From positions 160,416-224,415 of the forward strand of contig JBAZXW010000005.1 of NCBI GenBank assembly GCA_041659605.1: a DNA stretch of 64,000 nucleotides, written 5' to 3'. Each line of letters starts with the position of its first letter. Positions within the stretch are counted from its first letter, which is position 1. Source of the DNA: Solimonas sp041659605. GTDB lineage: Bacteria > Pseudomonadota > Gammaproteobacteria > Nevskiales > Nevskiaceae. The notes under the pieces were generated by a model. That model was not told the DNA's origin and did not search any database. It was given only the letters and a program-made list of their open reading frames with translations. Position numbers and translations under genes: made by a program. This document shows, piece after piece, positions 1 through 9,072 of this stretch.

Positions 1-81
1 GAGACGCTGCAGCGGCTGGTCGAGACCTATCCTCAATCCAACGCGGCCAAGCTCGCCCAGCAGCGCCTCGGCGGTAACTGA
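1..81 (+). CDS. cpoB: CpoB/YbgF C-terminus (partial)
   Basis: Only the last 26 codons and the TGA stop are in the window. The peptide ends with ETYPQSNAAKLAQQRL, which is the form of the last TPR helix pair of CpoB (formerly YbgF), the periplasmic protein that coordinates Tol-Pal with peptidoglycan synthesis at division. The identification rests equally on context: in Pseudomonas and Xanthomonas relatives the tol-pal-cpoB operon is followed by queE, queC and tRNA-Lys, exactly as here. Another TPR protein cannot be excluded from so short a piece. Confidence 0.7.
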   Translation, partial: ETLQRLVETYPQSNAAKLAQQRLGGN

Positions 82-95
82 GGCATCGCGTCTCG

Positions 96-761
96 TTGAC
101 CAGCGCCGCAGTTTCGGCCGAACCCCGGCTCAAGATCACCGAGATCTTTCGCTCGATCCAGGGTGAAAGCTCGTATGTCGGCTGGCCAACGGCCTTCGTC
201 CGCCTGACCGGCTGCCCGCTGCGCTGCCAGTACTGCGACACGGCCTACGCGTTCCACGGCGGGCGCTGGATGGGCGTCGACGAGATCCTGCAGGCGGTCC
301 GTGAAATCGGCGTCCGCCACGTCTGCGTGACCGGCGGCGAGCCGCTCGCGCAAAAGGCCTGCCTGCCGCTGCTCACCGGGTTGTGCGATGCCGGTTACCA
401 CGTGTCTTTGGAAACCAGCGGCGCGCTCGACATCTCGCCGGTCGATGCGCGCGTCGCCCGCATCATGGACATCAAGACGCCCGGTTCCGGCGAGGTCGGG
501 CGCAATCGCTGGGAAAATCTCGCACAGCTGAACGGCCGCGACGAAATCAAGTTCGTCATCTGCAGCCGCGAGGATTACGAGTGGGCGCGCGACGTTGTTC
601 GCGAGCGCGGCCTCGACCGCGTCTGCACCGTGTTGTTCTCGCCCAGCCAGGGTCAGATCGAAGCCGCACAGCTCGCCGACTGGCTGCTCGCCGATCACCT
701 GCCGGTCCGGTTCCAGCTGCAGCTGCACAAGGTCTTGTGGGGCAACAGTCCGGGGCGCTGA
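96..761 (+). CDS. queE: 7-carboxy-7-deazaguanine synthase QueE
   Basis: Radical-SAM enzyme of queuosine biosynthesis that converts 6-carboxytetrahydropterin to 7-carboxy-7-deazaguanine in the cytoplasm. The 221-residue product carries the cluster-binding motif CPLRCQYCDTAYAF (C-x3-C-x2-C) near residue 40, the family opening KITEIFRSIQGESSYVG, and the SAM-binding VCVTGGEPL segment. The start is a TTG 14 bases after the cpoB stop. The stop TGA overlaps the queC ATG, so the two are translationally coupled. Length and motif spacing are normal for the family. Confidence 0.93.
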   Translation: MTSAAVSAEPRLKITEIFRSIQGESSYVGWPTAFVRLTGCPLRCQYCDTAYAFHGGRWMGVDEILQAVREIGVRHVCVTGGEPLAQKACLPLLTGLCDAGYHVSLETSGALDISPVDARVARIMDIKTPGSGEVGRNRWENLAQLNGRDEIKFVICSREDYEWARDVVRERGLDRVCTVLFSPSQGQIEAAQLADWLLADHLPVRFQLQLHKVLWGNSPGR

Positions 762-1459
762 TGACGACGCCATCGCAGACACCCGCGCGCAAGGCCGTCG
801 TGCTGCTGTCGGGCGGACTGGACTCCGCCACCGCGCTGGCGATCGCGCGCGAACAGGGCTTCGAGACCTATGCGTTGAGCGTCGCCTACGGGCAGCGCCA
901 CGAGGCCGAGCTGGATGCCGCGCGCCGCGTCGCCGCTGCACTCGGCGTGCACCAGCATCAGCTCATTGAGGTCAATCTGGATGCGCTGGGCGGTTCGGCA
1001 CTGACCGACCGCTCGATCGCCGTTCCCGAGGCGCCGACCACCGGCATCCCGGTGACCTACGTGCCGGCGCGCAACACCTTGTTCCTGTCGCTCGCTCTGG
1101 GCTGGGCCGAAGTTCTCGACGCGCGCGACATCTTCATCGGCGTCAACGCGGTCGACTATTCCGGCTATCCGGACTGCCGTCCGGCGTTCATCCGCGCTTT
1201 TGAAGCGCTGGCATCGCTCGCGACCAAGGCCGGGGTCGAAGGCGGACGCTTCCGGATCCATGCGCCGCTGCTGCAGATGAGCAAGGCCGAAATCGTACGC
1301 GAGGGCCGGCGCCTGGGAGTCGATTACGCACTGACCGTGTCCTGTTATCAAGCGGACGCGCAGGGCCGCGCCTGCGGCCGCTGCGACTCCTGCCGCCTTC
1401 GCCGCGACGGCTTCGCGGCCGCCGGCATGACCGATCCCACCCACTACCTGCAGCGGTAG
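761..1459 (+). CDS. queC: 7-cyano-7-deazaguanine synthase QueC
   Basis: ATP-dependent enzyme that turns 7-carboxy-7-deazaguanine into preQ0, the step after QueE. The 232-residue protein begins with the PP-loop VVLLSGGLDSATAL (about residues 13-26) and ends with the zinc-binding cysteines of CYQADAQGRACGRCDSC. The ATG lies inside the queE stop (TGATG overlap). A longer reading frame is open upstream but runs through queE and has no similarity to QueC, so the overlap ATG is the start. The tRNA-Lys promoter overlaps the end of this gene. Confidence 0.95.
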   Translation: MTTPSQTPARKAVVLLSGGLDSATALAIAREQGFETYALSVAYGQRHEAELDAARRVAAALGVHQHQLIEVNLDALGGSALTDRSIAVPEAPTTGIPVTYVPARNTLFLSLALGWAEVLDARDIFIGVNAVDYSGYPDCRPAFIRAFEALASLATKAGVEGGRFRIHAPLLQMSKAEIVREGRRLGVDYALTVSCYQADAQGRACGRCDSCRLRRDGFAAAGMTDPTHYLQR

Positions 1460-1485
1460 GACACGCCGGTCGAATCCGGTATCAT
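1458..1485 (+). promoter_or_regulatory. putative sigma-70 promoter of tRNA-Lys
   Basis: AGGACA at 1458-1463 and TATCAT at 1480-1485 are 16 bases apart and would start transcription about 15 bases before the tRNA. The -35 match is partial and it overlaps the queC stop codon. Confidence 0.4.
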
Positions 1486-1506
1486 TCGCGCCCTCGCGAC
1501 AGCGGC

Positions 1507-1582
1507 GGGTCGTTAGCTCAGTCGGTAGAGCAGCTGGCTTTTAACCAGTTGGTCGCTGGTTCGAATCCAGCACGACCCACCA
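1507..1582 (+). tRNA. tRNA-Lys (anticodon TTT)
   Basis: The 76-nt cloverleaf has the acceptor strand GGGTCGT pairing with ACGACCC, the D arm TTAGCTCAGTCGGTAGAGC, an anticodon loop CTTTTAA reading TTT, the T arm GGTTCGAATCC and an encoded CCA. It sits directly behind queC, as in Pseudomonas relatives. Confidence 0.97.
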
Positions 1583-1653
1583 CCTGCCTCCGGTCCTCGG
1601 CCCGGGCTTGTGCAAAAATGCCCGGATTCACAGACAGGGAAGGCCGGAACACC

Positions 1654-4608
1654 GTGAGCACCGCTCCGGCAGCGTTGGGGAAAGCCCGTTTTGAAGCCAT
1701 CGATGGACTGCGCGGTCTGGCGATCGCGCTGGTGCTGCTGTTCCATTTCTGGCAACAGACCTGGTCGGCGCTGAGCGTCGCGCTGCCGGGCACGGGCGTC
1801 GCCCTGAACTTCAACGTGCTCGCCGAAACCGGCTTCATCGGTGTGCAGTTGTTTTTCCTGCTGTCCGGCTTTTGCATCGCGTGGCCATATGCCGGCGGCA
1901 AGCCCTTGCAGGCGCGCGAGTTCCTGCGCCGCCGCGCGGCGAAGATCCTGCCGTCGTACTGGCTGTGCCTGCTGATCATTGCGATCTGGTTCGTGCCGCC
2001 GCACCTGCAGCAGGCGTGGCCGCGGCACCTGTGGATGAATCTGCTGTTCCTGAACACCTGGGCGCCCGAGTATCTCTATCACTCGTTCAACGCGGTGCTG
2101 TGGAGCCTGGCGCTGGAAGTCCACTTCTACCTGCTGTTCGCGTTCTTCGGTGTGTGGTGGATGCGCTGGTCGCGCCTGGCGCTGATCTGCAGCCTGCTGG
2201 TCTGGCTGTGTTTTGGCGCATGGGCGCTGACCCGGCCGGCTGAGCTGTTCGATCTGTATCGCCATCAGCTGTGGCCGCATCTGCCGTTCTTTGCGATGGG
2301 GGTCGCGCTGGCTGTGTTCCAACGCTCGCAGCCGCGTTTGCGCGCGGCTGCCCTGTACGGATGGTTGGGGATGGGGCTGTGGCTGGGCGTTGCCTACGCG
2401 CTGTGGAAGGTCCGCCATGACCCGCCGCTGCTCGCCGGTACGCGCTGGCCGACTGCGCTGGAGTATCTGTACATCCCGCTGCTCGCCGCCGGGTTCGGTC
2501 TGATGCTGCTTGCTGCGCTCCAGCCCGGCTTCTGGAATCGCCTGTTCTCGCTGCGTTGGCTGGGCGGTCTGGGATTGATCAGCTACAACCTGTATCTCTG
2601 GCATCAGTTCCTGATCGTGCGCCTGAAGCTGGCCGGCATCCCGCCGATGCGCGAGCTGCCTTTCGGCCAGGACCCTCAATGGCAGCTGGCGATGTGGGCC
2701 ACTGCAGTGAGCCTTGCGCTGACCATCAGTTGGCTCCTGACGCACTACTTCGAAGAACCCCTGCGCCGACGTCTGACCACCGGGCCGACGCTGGCGGCCG
2801 ATCTCAAGGCACTGCTGACGTGGCCGTTGGGTTCGGACTCGGGACAGCGCGTCGCGATCGCGGCGCGGACGTTTGGCGGCTGGCTGCCGGAGGTTACATT
2901 CGCCGCTTCACCGGCGGTGGGCGGTACTGGACTGCGCGCAACGCTGTGGCGTCATTGCGGCCCGCTGCTGGTGCTGGCCGCAAGCTGGGGTGTGCTCAAT
3001 GCCTGGCTGCAGATCAATGCGCTGCAGATCCGCGACGACGGCATCTGGGCCGGCCACCTCAACATCTGGTCCGACTGGCCGCTGCATATCGCGATGGCGA
3101 CCGGCTTCGCCGACCGCCCGCCGGCGCAGTGGCTGAGCAGCCATCCGATGTTCGCGCACGGGCCGCTGATCTATCCCTTCGGCGTGAACTTCGTCTCCGG
3201 CATGCTGATGCGGCTTGGCCTGGGCGTCGATTGGGCGATGACCCTGCCGACCTTCGTTGCAGCCACGCTCACGCCCTGGCTGCTGTACGCGGTGTTCGTG
3301 ATGGCGTTGCGCAGCAGACGCTGGGCGCTGGTCGCAGTGGCCTTGTTCTATCTGGGCGCGGGGCTGGGTGGCGTGAGCTTTCTCTGGGACAGCCTGTCCA
3401 ACGATCGCTGGGCGGCGCTGGCCTATCCGTCGATCGAGGTCAGCCGCCTCGATCGCTACGACTGGTATTCCGGCAATGTGCTGACCGGCATGCTGCTGCC
3501 GCAGCGCGCCTACGTCTTCGGCTTTCCGTCCGCACTGGCGAGCCTGCTGTGCCTGCTGCTCGCGGTGCAGAACCGCGTGGCGCGACCCAGACTGTGGGCG
3601 CTGGGCGGCGGCCTGATCGCGGGCCTGATGCCGTTGCTGCACACGCACAGCTTCATCGCGCTTGGCTGGCTCGGCGTCGCGGTCGCGCTGGTGTACCGGC
3701 GCCAATGGCGGATCTGGACGGTTTACGCGGCTGCGGCCATCGCGCTCGGCGCCGTGCTGATCGGCCTGTTCTTGAGCAATGGCGAAGGCCTGCCCAATCA
3801 TCTGCGCTGGATGCCCGGCTTCGCAGCGCCCGACGGATTTCTGTCCTGGCTGCTGATGTGGTGGCGGCTGTGGGGCGTGGCGGTCCCGGTGCTGCTGATT
3901 GGCCTGTGGAGTCTGCGCCGCGACGATGCGCTGGCATGGACGCTGTTTACCGGCGGCCTGCTGTGTTTCGCGTTCGCCAATCTGGTGCTGGTCCAGCCCA
4001 ACCGCTGGGACAACTCGAAGTTGTTCCTGTGGACGTATTTCTGCTGGGCTCCGTTGTGGGCGGCGGCGCTGCGCATGCTCTGGCGCGGCGGGGCCGCGCG
4101 CAGCGCTGCGGCGGTCGTACTTGCGCTCGCCTTGACCGTGACCGGCGCGGTCGAGGTCTGGCGCCTCGTGCGGGTCGATCGCGGCAGCTACATGATCAGC
4201 AGCGCGCAGGACGTCGCGCTCGCGCAGACGGTGCGCAGCGGGACGGCGGCCGACGCGGTGTTCCTGACCGAGCCGAGCCACAATCATCCGATCATGATCT
4301 GGGGCGGCCGTTCGATCCTGCTCGGATTCACCGGCTGGATGGCCAATCTCGGTTTCGACTACGCGCCGCGCGAAGCCGACCTGCGGCGCATGTACGCCGG
4401 CGCGCCGGAGACCCCTGAGTTGCTGCGCAAGTACGGGATCGACTATGTCTATGTCGGCCGCGGCGAGCAGCGGTCGCAGCATGCCAACGAGGCCTGGTTT
4501 CAGGCGCATTACCCGGTGGCTTTCGAGTCTGCGGACACCCGCATCTACGCAACCAGCGCTGGCGGACGGGCGCCGCGGGCGTGGCCGCGGGTTGCGCATG
4601 CCGATTGA
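1654..4608 (+). CDS. acyltransferase-3 fused to a GT-C-like membrane domain
   Basis: The first ~370 residues form an acyltransferase-3 (OafA/NodX type) integral-membrane domain. It opens with FEAIDGLRGLAIALVLLFHF, containing the family Arg and His, and shows about ten hydrophobic helices. From about residue 440 to the end (984) there is a second polytopic domain. It has a luminal-type loop with WSDWPLHIAMATGFA, a run of further membrane helices, and a soluble tail containing HNHPIMIWGGRSILLGFTGW. The tail resembles GT-C/PMT-like glycosyltransferase families. The likely job is modification of a surface glycan or lipid, but donor and acceptor are unknown. GTG at 1654 follows GGGAAGG. ATG at 1618 is the alternative. 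The frame stays open back into the tRNA, which cannot be coding. Confidence 0.75.
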   Translation: MSTAPAALGKARFEAIDGLRGLAIALVLLFHFWQQTWSALSVALPGTGVALNFNVLAETGFIGVQLFFLLSGFCIAWPYAGGKPLQAREFLRRRAAKILPSYWLCLLIIAIWFVPPHLQQAWPRHLWMNLLFLNTWAPEYLYHSFNAVLWSLALEVHFYLLFAFFGVWWMRWSRLALICSLLVWLCFGAWALTRPAELFDLYRHQLWPHLPFFAMGVALAVFQRSQPRLRAAALYGWLGMGLWLGVAYALWKVRHDPPLLAGTRWPTALEYLYIPLLAAGFGLMLLAALQPGFWNRLFSLRWLGGLGLISYNLYLWHQFLIVRLKLAGIPPMRELPFGQDPQWQLAMWATAVSLALTISWLLTHYFEEPLRRRLTTGPTLAADLKALLTWPLGSDSGQRVAIAARTFGGWLPEVTFAASPAVGGTGLRATLWRHCGPLLVLAASWGVLNAWLQINALQIRDDGIWAGHLNIWSDWPLHIAMATGFADRPPAQWLSSHPMFAHGPLIYPFGVNFVSGMLMRLGLGVDWAMTLPTFVAATLTPWLLYAVFVMALRSRRWALVAVALFYLGAGLGGVSFLWDSLSNDRWAALAYPSIEVSRLDRYDWYSGNVLTGMLLPQRAYVFGFPSALASLLCLLLAVQNRVARPRLWALGGGLIAGLMPLLHTHSFIALGWLGVAVALVYRRQWRIWTVYAAAAIALGAVLIGLFLSNGEGLPNHLRWMPGFAAPDGFLSWLLMWWRLWGVAVPVLLIGLWSLRRDDALAWTLFTGGLLCFAFANLVLVQPNRWDNSKLFLWTYFCWAPLWAAALRMLWRGGAARSAAAVVLALALTVTGAVEVWRLVRVDRGSYMISSAQDVALAQTVRSGTAADAVFLTEPSHNHPIMIWGGRSILLGFTGWMANLGFDYAPREADLRRMYAGAPETPELLRKYGIDYVYVGRGEQRSQHANEAWFQAHYPVAFESADTRIYATSAGGRAPRAWPRVAHAD

Positions 4609-4738
4609 GCTTGAGCTGGCAAGTGCACCCTGCGGCAATTATCATTGCCGCCCCGCGGATCGTGGCCCACAGCACGGTTCGATCGGGTCCGCTTGAGCGT
4701 CGGCGCTCAAGCCAGTCTTCCGCAGGCCGGACAGATGT

Positions 4739-4818
<80 letters not shown>

Positions 4819-4869
4819 CCAGCCTTCATTCAGCGCGGCGTCAGGCGACTGAATTCGCCGAGCTCATCG

Positions 4870-4946
4870 CTACCCGCAGGCTACCCTGACGCCGGCGCAA
4901 AACTACCCGTTTGTGTAGTGCCCGGCGCCGCACCCCCGGTTCTAAT
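4870..4946 (+). promoter_or_regulatory. activator-type promoter of the envelope module, with three CTACCC repeats
   Basis: CTACCCG (4870), CTACCCT (4881) and CTACCCG (4903) are direct repeats spaced 11 and 22 bases apart, so they lie on one face of the helix. The last is embedded in GCCGGCGCAAAACTACCCG (4891-4909), and TCTAAT at 4941-4946 is a good -10. The same block at the same distance from a -10 precedes the carboxylase genes at 13.7 kb. No good -35 is present, as expected of an activated promoter. The rest of the gap 4816-5157 shows nothing else recognisable. The RND gene start is preceded by AAGGGG. Confidence 0.6.
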
Positions 4947-5157
4947 GACCCTCATCCGATGCGGCCGCAATCCGGCGGCACGCTCAGGTCCGATGCAGCA
5001 ATGCGCGGGCGACATAAGAGGAGATCGGCTTTGGGCACGAACATGTCTGGCGTGTGCCATGGTGCAGGCGAGGCCCCGGTCGGGAAACCGCCGGCGCGGC
5101 CTGGACGGGCAGGCGGTCTGAGCAGCCGCTTCGGCGCATTGCAAGGGGCGTGAAGCC

Positions 5158-7608
5158 ATGTCTTCGCTCCGCTACCGGATCGCGCACTGGGTGATGCAGC
5201 GGCAGAAGTTGACGGCCGTTGCCTTCGTTGTCGTTACGGCCATTTTCGCGGCCGGTCTGCCGCGCGTCGAACTGAGGACGATCTTCTCCGACCTGCTGCC
5301 CAAGGACGATCCCTTCGTGCAGGTCTACAAGGACCATCCGAACTTCGGCAATCCGCTGACCGTCACGCTGATGGTCAAGCGCAAGGACGGCGACATCTAC
5401 AATTCCGAGACCTTGCAGAAGGTCTGGAACCTGACCCGCGACATCGACCTCGCGCCCGGCGTCGATCACGACCAGATCCTGTCGATCTCGACTGAGAAGG
5501 CGCGCTATGCCGAGGCCACGCCTTTCGGCATCGACGTCAAGCCGCTGATGGAAGACCACGTGCCGAAGACGGCGGACGAGATCGCCGACTTCCGTGCGCG
5601 CGTCGACAAGTCGCCTGCGGCGCGCAACTTCCTGATCTCGGCCGACGGCTCGGCGACGCTGATCAACGCGACCTTCATCGAGCAGCGTCTCGATTATGGC
5701 GAAGTGTTCCTTTACGCGCAGTCCCTGGTCGAACGGGCGCGCGACGCGCATCACGACGTCTACATGGCCGGGCAGCCGGCGCTGACCGGCTGGGTCTACC
5801 AGTACCAGAAGCAGATGCTGTGGATTGCCGGCATCACCATCGGCGCGCTGATCCTGTCGCTGGTGCTGTACATGCGCAACGTCGTCGGCGTGGTCACGCC
5901 GATCGTCACCAGCGCGGTCGCGGCGATCTGGGGTTTTGGCTTTGTCGGCTGGCTGAATTCGCCGATCGAGCCGCTGCTGATGGTGGTGCCGCTGCTGCTG
6001 GTCGCGCGCTCGTTCTCGCACTGCGTGCAGTTCACCGAGCGCTACTACGAGATCTACGCGCAGGTGAAAGACCGCCGCAAGGCTGCCGAGATCACGATGG
6101 GCGTGATGATGGCGCCGTCGGTGCTGGGTATCTTCACCGACATCGTCGGCATCTTCCTGATCGCGATCGCGCCGATCCCGGCGATGGAGCGCTTCGCGCT
6201 GTTCTGCGGCTTCTGGGCGATCTGGCTGATTCCGACCGGCGTCGTGCTGATCTCGCTGCTGCTGGCGGCGCTGCCGGCGCCGAAGAATGTCGAACACCTG
6301 ATCGGCCGCGGCAAGGACAGCGGCGTGCACAGGATGTTCCAGCGCGTGCTCGGTGCCATCGCCGGCATCACGCACGGAAAGCCCGCGCGCGTCACTTCCC
6401 TGGTCGTGCTGATCGCCGGCGGCGCGGCGGTGTTCACGGCGCTGCAGATCAAGATCGGCAACCCGGTCGAGGGCAGCAACCTGCTGTGGCCCATCGCGGA
6501 GTACAACCGCGCGGTGGCGACGATCAACGCCAACTTTCCCGGCGTGAACACGCTCGAGATCGTGTTCGAGGCGAAGAACCAGAAGAACCCCAACCGTACG
6601 ATGCACCACGCCGACACGGTGCTGACGATGCAGCGCGTGCAGGCCATGATCGAGCGCGGCGAGAATCCGCCGCGCGCGACGCTGTCCTTCGGCGACTACC
6701 TGATGGAGGGCAACCGCCTGTTCAGCGGCGGCAATCCCAAGTGGCTGCCGCTCGATCCGGTGGACGGCGCCGTCAGCGCCGCGGCCGGCGCGGTGATGGT
6801 CGGCAGCAGCCCCAAGGCCTACTCGAACGTCGTCGATTTCGAGCAGCAGAACGGCACGGTCTCGCTCTGGTTCAAGGACAACAAGCAGGGCACGGTCGAC
6901 TCCGCGCTCAAGCAGGCCCAGGCGGCGCTCGCCGAGGTCGGCGTCGACCATCCGACCTTCCTCGTGCGCCTGGGCACCGGCACGATCGCGCTGCAGCAGG
7001 CGATGAACGATGTCGTCAGCCGCTACCACTGGCTGATTCTCGGCTGCCTGAACCTGGTGATCTTCCTGGGCACCAGCTTCGCGTACCGCTCGCCGGTGGC
7101 CGGCGTGCTGCTGCTGATTCCGGTCAACCTGTCGAACTTCGTCATGAGCGCGGCGATGCACCTGATGGGCATCGGCCTCGACATCAACTCGCTGCTGGTC
7201 GCCTGCGTCGGTGTCGGTGTCGGCATCGACTACGGCATCTACCTGCTGTCACGCATCTGCGAGGAGTACCAGGCGCACAGCGGCGGCTGGGGTCGCGCGA
7301 TCGACGCGGCGCTGACCACGACCGGCAAGGCGATCATGTTCACCGCGACGATCATGGTGATCGGCATCCTGCCCTGGTACTTCCTGTCGGGCCTGAAGTT
7401 CACCGCGGACATGGGCCTGCTGCTGGTGCTGATCATGTTGATCAACATGGTGCTGGCGCTGGTCGTGCTGCCGCTGCTGGTGTGGCTGGTCAAGCCGTCC
7501 TTCGTCGCGCGCAAGGACCTGCTGGTGGGCGAGGGCGTCGATCTCTCGGTCTACGCATCCGCCGACGACACCGGCGAGCCGTCGATGAGCCACGCGGTGC
7601 GCGCATGA
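5158..7608 (+). CDS. RND/MMPL-family inner-membrane permease
   Basis: An 816-residue RND-superfamily protein. One N-terminal helix (about residues 18-36) is followed by a large periplasmic loop, a block of helices from about 222 to 400, a second periplasmic loop, and a second block of helices from about 620 to 780 containing GVGVGIDYGIYLL and TATIMVIGILPWYFLSGLKF. This is the size and layout of MMPL/HpnN-type lipid exporters rather than of tripartite drug pumps (about 1,040 residues). It is the first gene of the module DUF1329-YCF48-DUF1302, for which movement of a hydrophobic molecule across the envelope is the reasonable guess. Substrate and direction are unknown. Confidence 0.85.
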   Translation: MSSLRYRIAHWVMQRQKLTAVAFVVVTAIFAAGLPRVELRTIFSDLLPKDDPFVQVYKDHPNFGNPLTVTLMVKRKDGDIYNSETLQKVWNLTRDIDLAPGVDHDQILSISTEKARYAEATPFGIDVKPLMEDHVPKTADEIADFRARVDKSPAARNFLISADGSATLINATFIEQRLDYGEVFLYAQSLVERARDAHHDVYMAGQPALTGWVYQYQKQMLWIAGITIGALILSLVLYMRNVVGVVTPIVTSAVAAIWGFGFVGWLNSPIEPLLMVVPLLLVARSFSHCVQFTERYYEIYAQVKDRRKAAEITMGVMMAPSVLGIFTDIVGIFLIAIAPIPAMERFALFCGFWAIWLIPTGVVLISLLLAALPAPKNVEHLIGRGKDSGVHRMFQRVLGAIAGITHGKPARVTSLVVLIAGGAAVFTALQIKIGNPVEGSNLLWPIAEYNRAVATINANFPGVNTLEIVFEAKNQKNPNRTMHHADTVLTMQRVQAMIERGENPPRATLSFGDYLMEGNRLFSGGNPKWLPLDPVDGAVSAAAGAVMVGSSPKAYSNVVDFEQQNGTVSLWFKDNKQGTVDSALKQAQAALAEVGVDHPTFLVRLGTGTIALQQAMNDVVSRYHWLILGCLNLVIFLGTSFAYRSPVAGVLLLIPVNLSNFVMSAAMHLMGIGLDINSLLVACVGVGVGIDYGIYLLSRICEEYQAHSGGWGRAIDAALTTTGKAIMFTATIMVIGILPWYFLSGLKFTADMGLLLVLIMLINMVLALVVLPLLVWLVKPSFVARKDLLVGEGVDLSVYASADDTGEPSMSHAVRA

Positions 7609-7673
7609 ACATCCATCGCCATCGCATCGACGGCTCAATTCCGTAAGCCGCAACAGAAACGAGGAGATCTGCA

Positions 7674-9068
7674 ATGCGCATCAAGAAATACGACTTCGAC
7701 TACGGCCGCCGCATGCTTTTGCAGAAGGCCGCGTATGGCGCCGCTGCAGGCGTGCTCGCTCCACTGTGGCCGGCGATCGGCAAAGCCGCGGACGACACCA
7801 GCAAGGCGTATCCGGAAGAGCTGCTCCACATCGAGGCCTATACCAAGGGCAAGGTCAAGCCCGGCGACGTCATCACCAAGGACAACGTCGAGTACGTCAA
7901 GGATCTGCTCGATCCGGTCGCCTACATGCACGTCAAGACGATGGAGCGCCGCATTCACATCGTCGAGTCGACCAAGGACGTCACCAAGCTGTTCCCGCAC
8001 GATTTCCTGCAGTCGACGCTGCGCAACAAGGGCAAGGCCAAGATCGGCGAAGACGGCAACGTCTACACCGCGAACGGCGACCCCTGGGGCGGCGGCATGC
8101 CATTCCCCGACCCGAAGGACGGCATCGAGGCCACCGCCAACCTGACGCTGAGCTGGGGTCGTCACGACTATTCGCAGTACGCCGTGCGCGACTGGGACAT
8201 CGCCCCGGACGGCAGCCTGGCCTACCAGTACGACTTCGTCTGGGCCGAGCTCAACACGACCGCGCGCCTCGACGACAAGGTCTGGAACGGCAAGAAGGAT
8301 CTGCTGCGCTACCAGTCGGTCTGGTTCACCGCGCCGCAGGACACCGCCGGCAGCTCCTTCCTCAACATCTGGAGCTACGACCAGCGCAAATTCCCGGAGC
8401 TGTACGGCTATCTGCCGGCGTTCCGCCGCGTGCGCCAGTTCCCGACCAACCAGCGCTTCGAGCCGCTGGTGCCCGGCATCACTCTGTTCCTGTCCGACGC
8501 CTGGGCGGCCGGCGATCCGATGCTGACCTGGGGCAACTACAAGATCGTCGAGCGCAAGCCGATGCTCGGCGTCATCGGCGGCGCCAACTTCATGGGCGGC
8601 CGTGGCGGCGCGATGAACAACTACGAGCGCCCGGTGCACGGCGGTCCGAAAAACCAGACCTTCCACGACGTGTGGATGGAGCTGGTGCCCGAGACCCTGG
8701 TCGTCGACGCCGAGCCGGTCGGCTATCCGCGCGCGCCGGTCGGCAAGAAGCGCACCTGGATCGACGTGCGCAACGGCATGTACGTCGCCTACAACACCTA
8801 CGACCGCCGCGGCGAGATCTGGAAGACCTTCGAGCCGCATTACGCGCAGTACTCGAACGACAAACTGACGGTCAAGGACGAGAGCGGTCACCCGGCCTGG
8901 TCCTGGGTCGGCGTGCTCAGTCATGACCTGCAGGCCAACCGCATGAGCCGCTTCGTGCAGGCGCGCGAAGTCACCGGCGGCTACAAGAGCCGCTACACGA
9001 CTGACGGCGAGGATGTCTACAACAAGTACCTTACCGTGCAGGCGATCACCCGCTTGGGCACAGCGTGA
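7674..9068 (+). CDS. DUF1329 periplasmic protein, Tat-type signal
   Basis: A 464-residue DUF1329 protein. The N-terminus has YGRRMLLQKAAYGAAAGVLA, a twin arginine followed by a hydrophobic segment, so Tat export is likely. The mature part has family blocks such as YPEELLHIEAYTKGKVKPGD, LTLSWGRHDYSQYA and a tail with NRMSRFVQAREVTGGYKSRY. DUF1329 is described as a LolA/LolB-like beta-sheet fold, which would suit a carrier of a hydrophobic ligand between the membranes; that role is inference. GAGGAGAT precedes the ATG. A paralogue lies at 12308. Confidence 0.88.
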   Translation: MRIKKYDFDYGRRMLLQKAAYGAAAGVLAPLWPAIGKAADDTSKAYPEELLHIEAYTKGKVKPGDVITKDNVEYVKDLLDPVAYMHVKTMERRIHIVESTKDVTKLFPHDFLQSTLRNKGKAKIGEDGNVYTANGDPWGGGMPFPDPKDGIEATANLTLSWGRHDYSQYAVRDWDIAPDGSLAYQYDFVWAELNTTARLDDKVWNGKKDLLRYQSVWFTAPQDTAGSSFLNIWSYDQRKFPELYGYLPAFRRVRQFPTNQRFEPLVPGITLFLSDAWAAGDPMLTWGNYKIVERKPMLGVIGGANFMGGRGGAMNNYERPVHGGPKNQTFHDVWMELVPETLVVDAEPVGYPRAPVGKKRTWIDVRNGMYVAYNTYDRRGEIWKTFEPHYAQYSNDKLTVKDESGHPAWSWVGVLSHDLQANRMSRFVQAREVTGGYKSRYTTDGEDVYNKYLTVQAITRLGTA

Positions 9069-9072
9069 ACCC

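Noticed and set aside
1549..1653. Start of the acyltransferase gene inside tRNA-Lys
   Set aside because: The frame is open through the tRNA, but a structural RNA gene cannot carry the start. GTG 1654 has an upstream GGAAGG.
2908..4638. 576-codon minus-strand frame inside the acyltransferase gene
   Set aside because: Gln/Arg-rich shadow of a hydrophobic membrane protein, with no domain visible.
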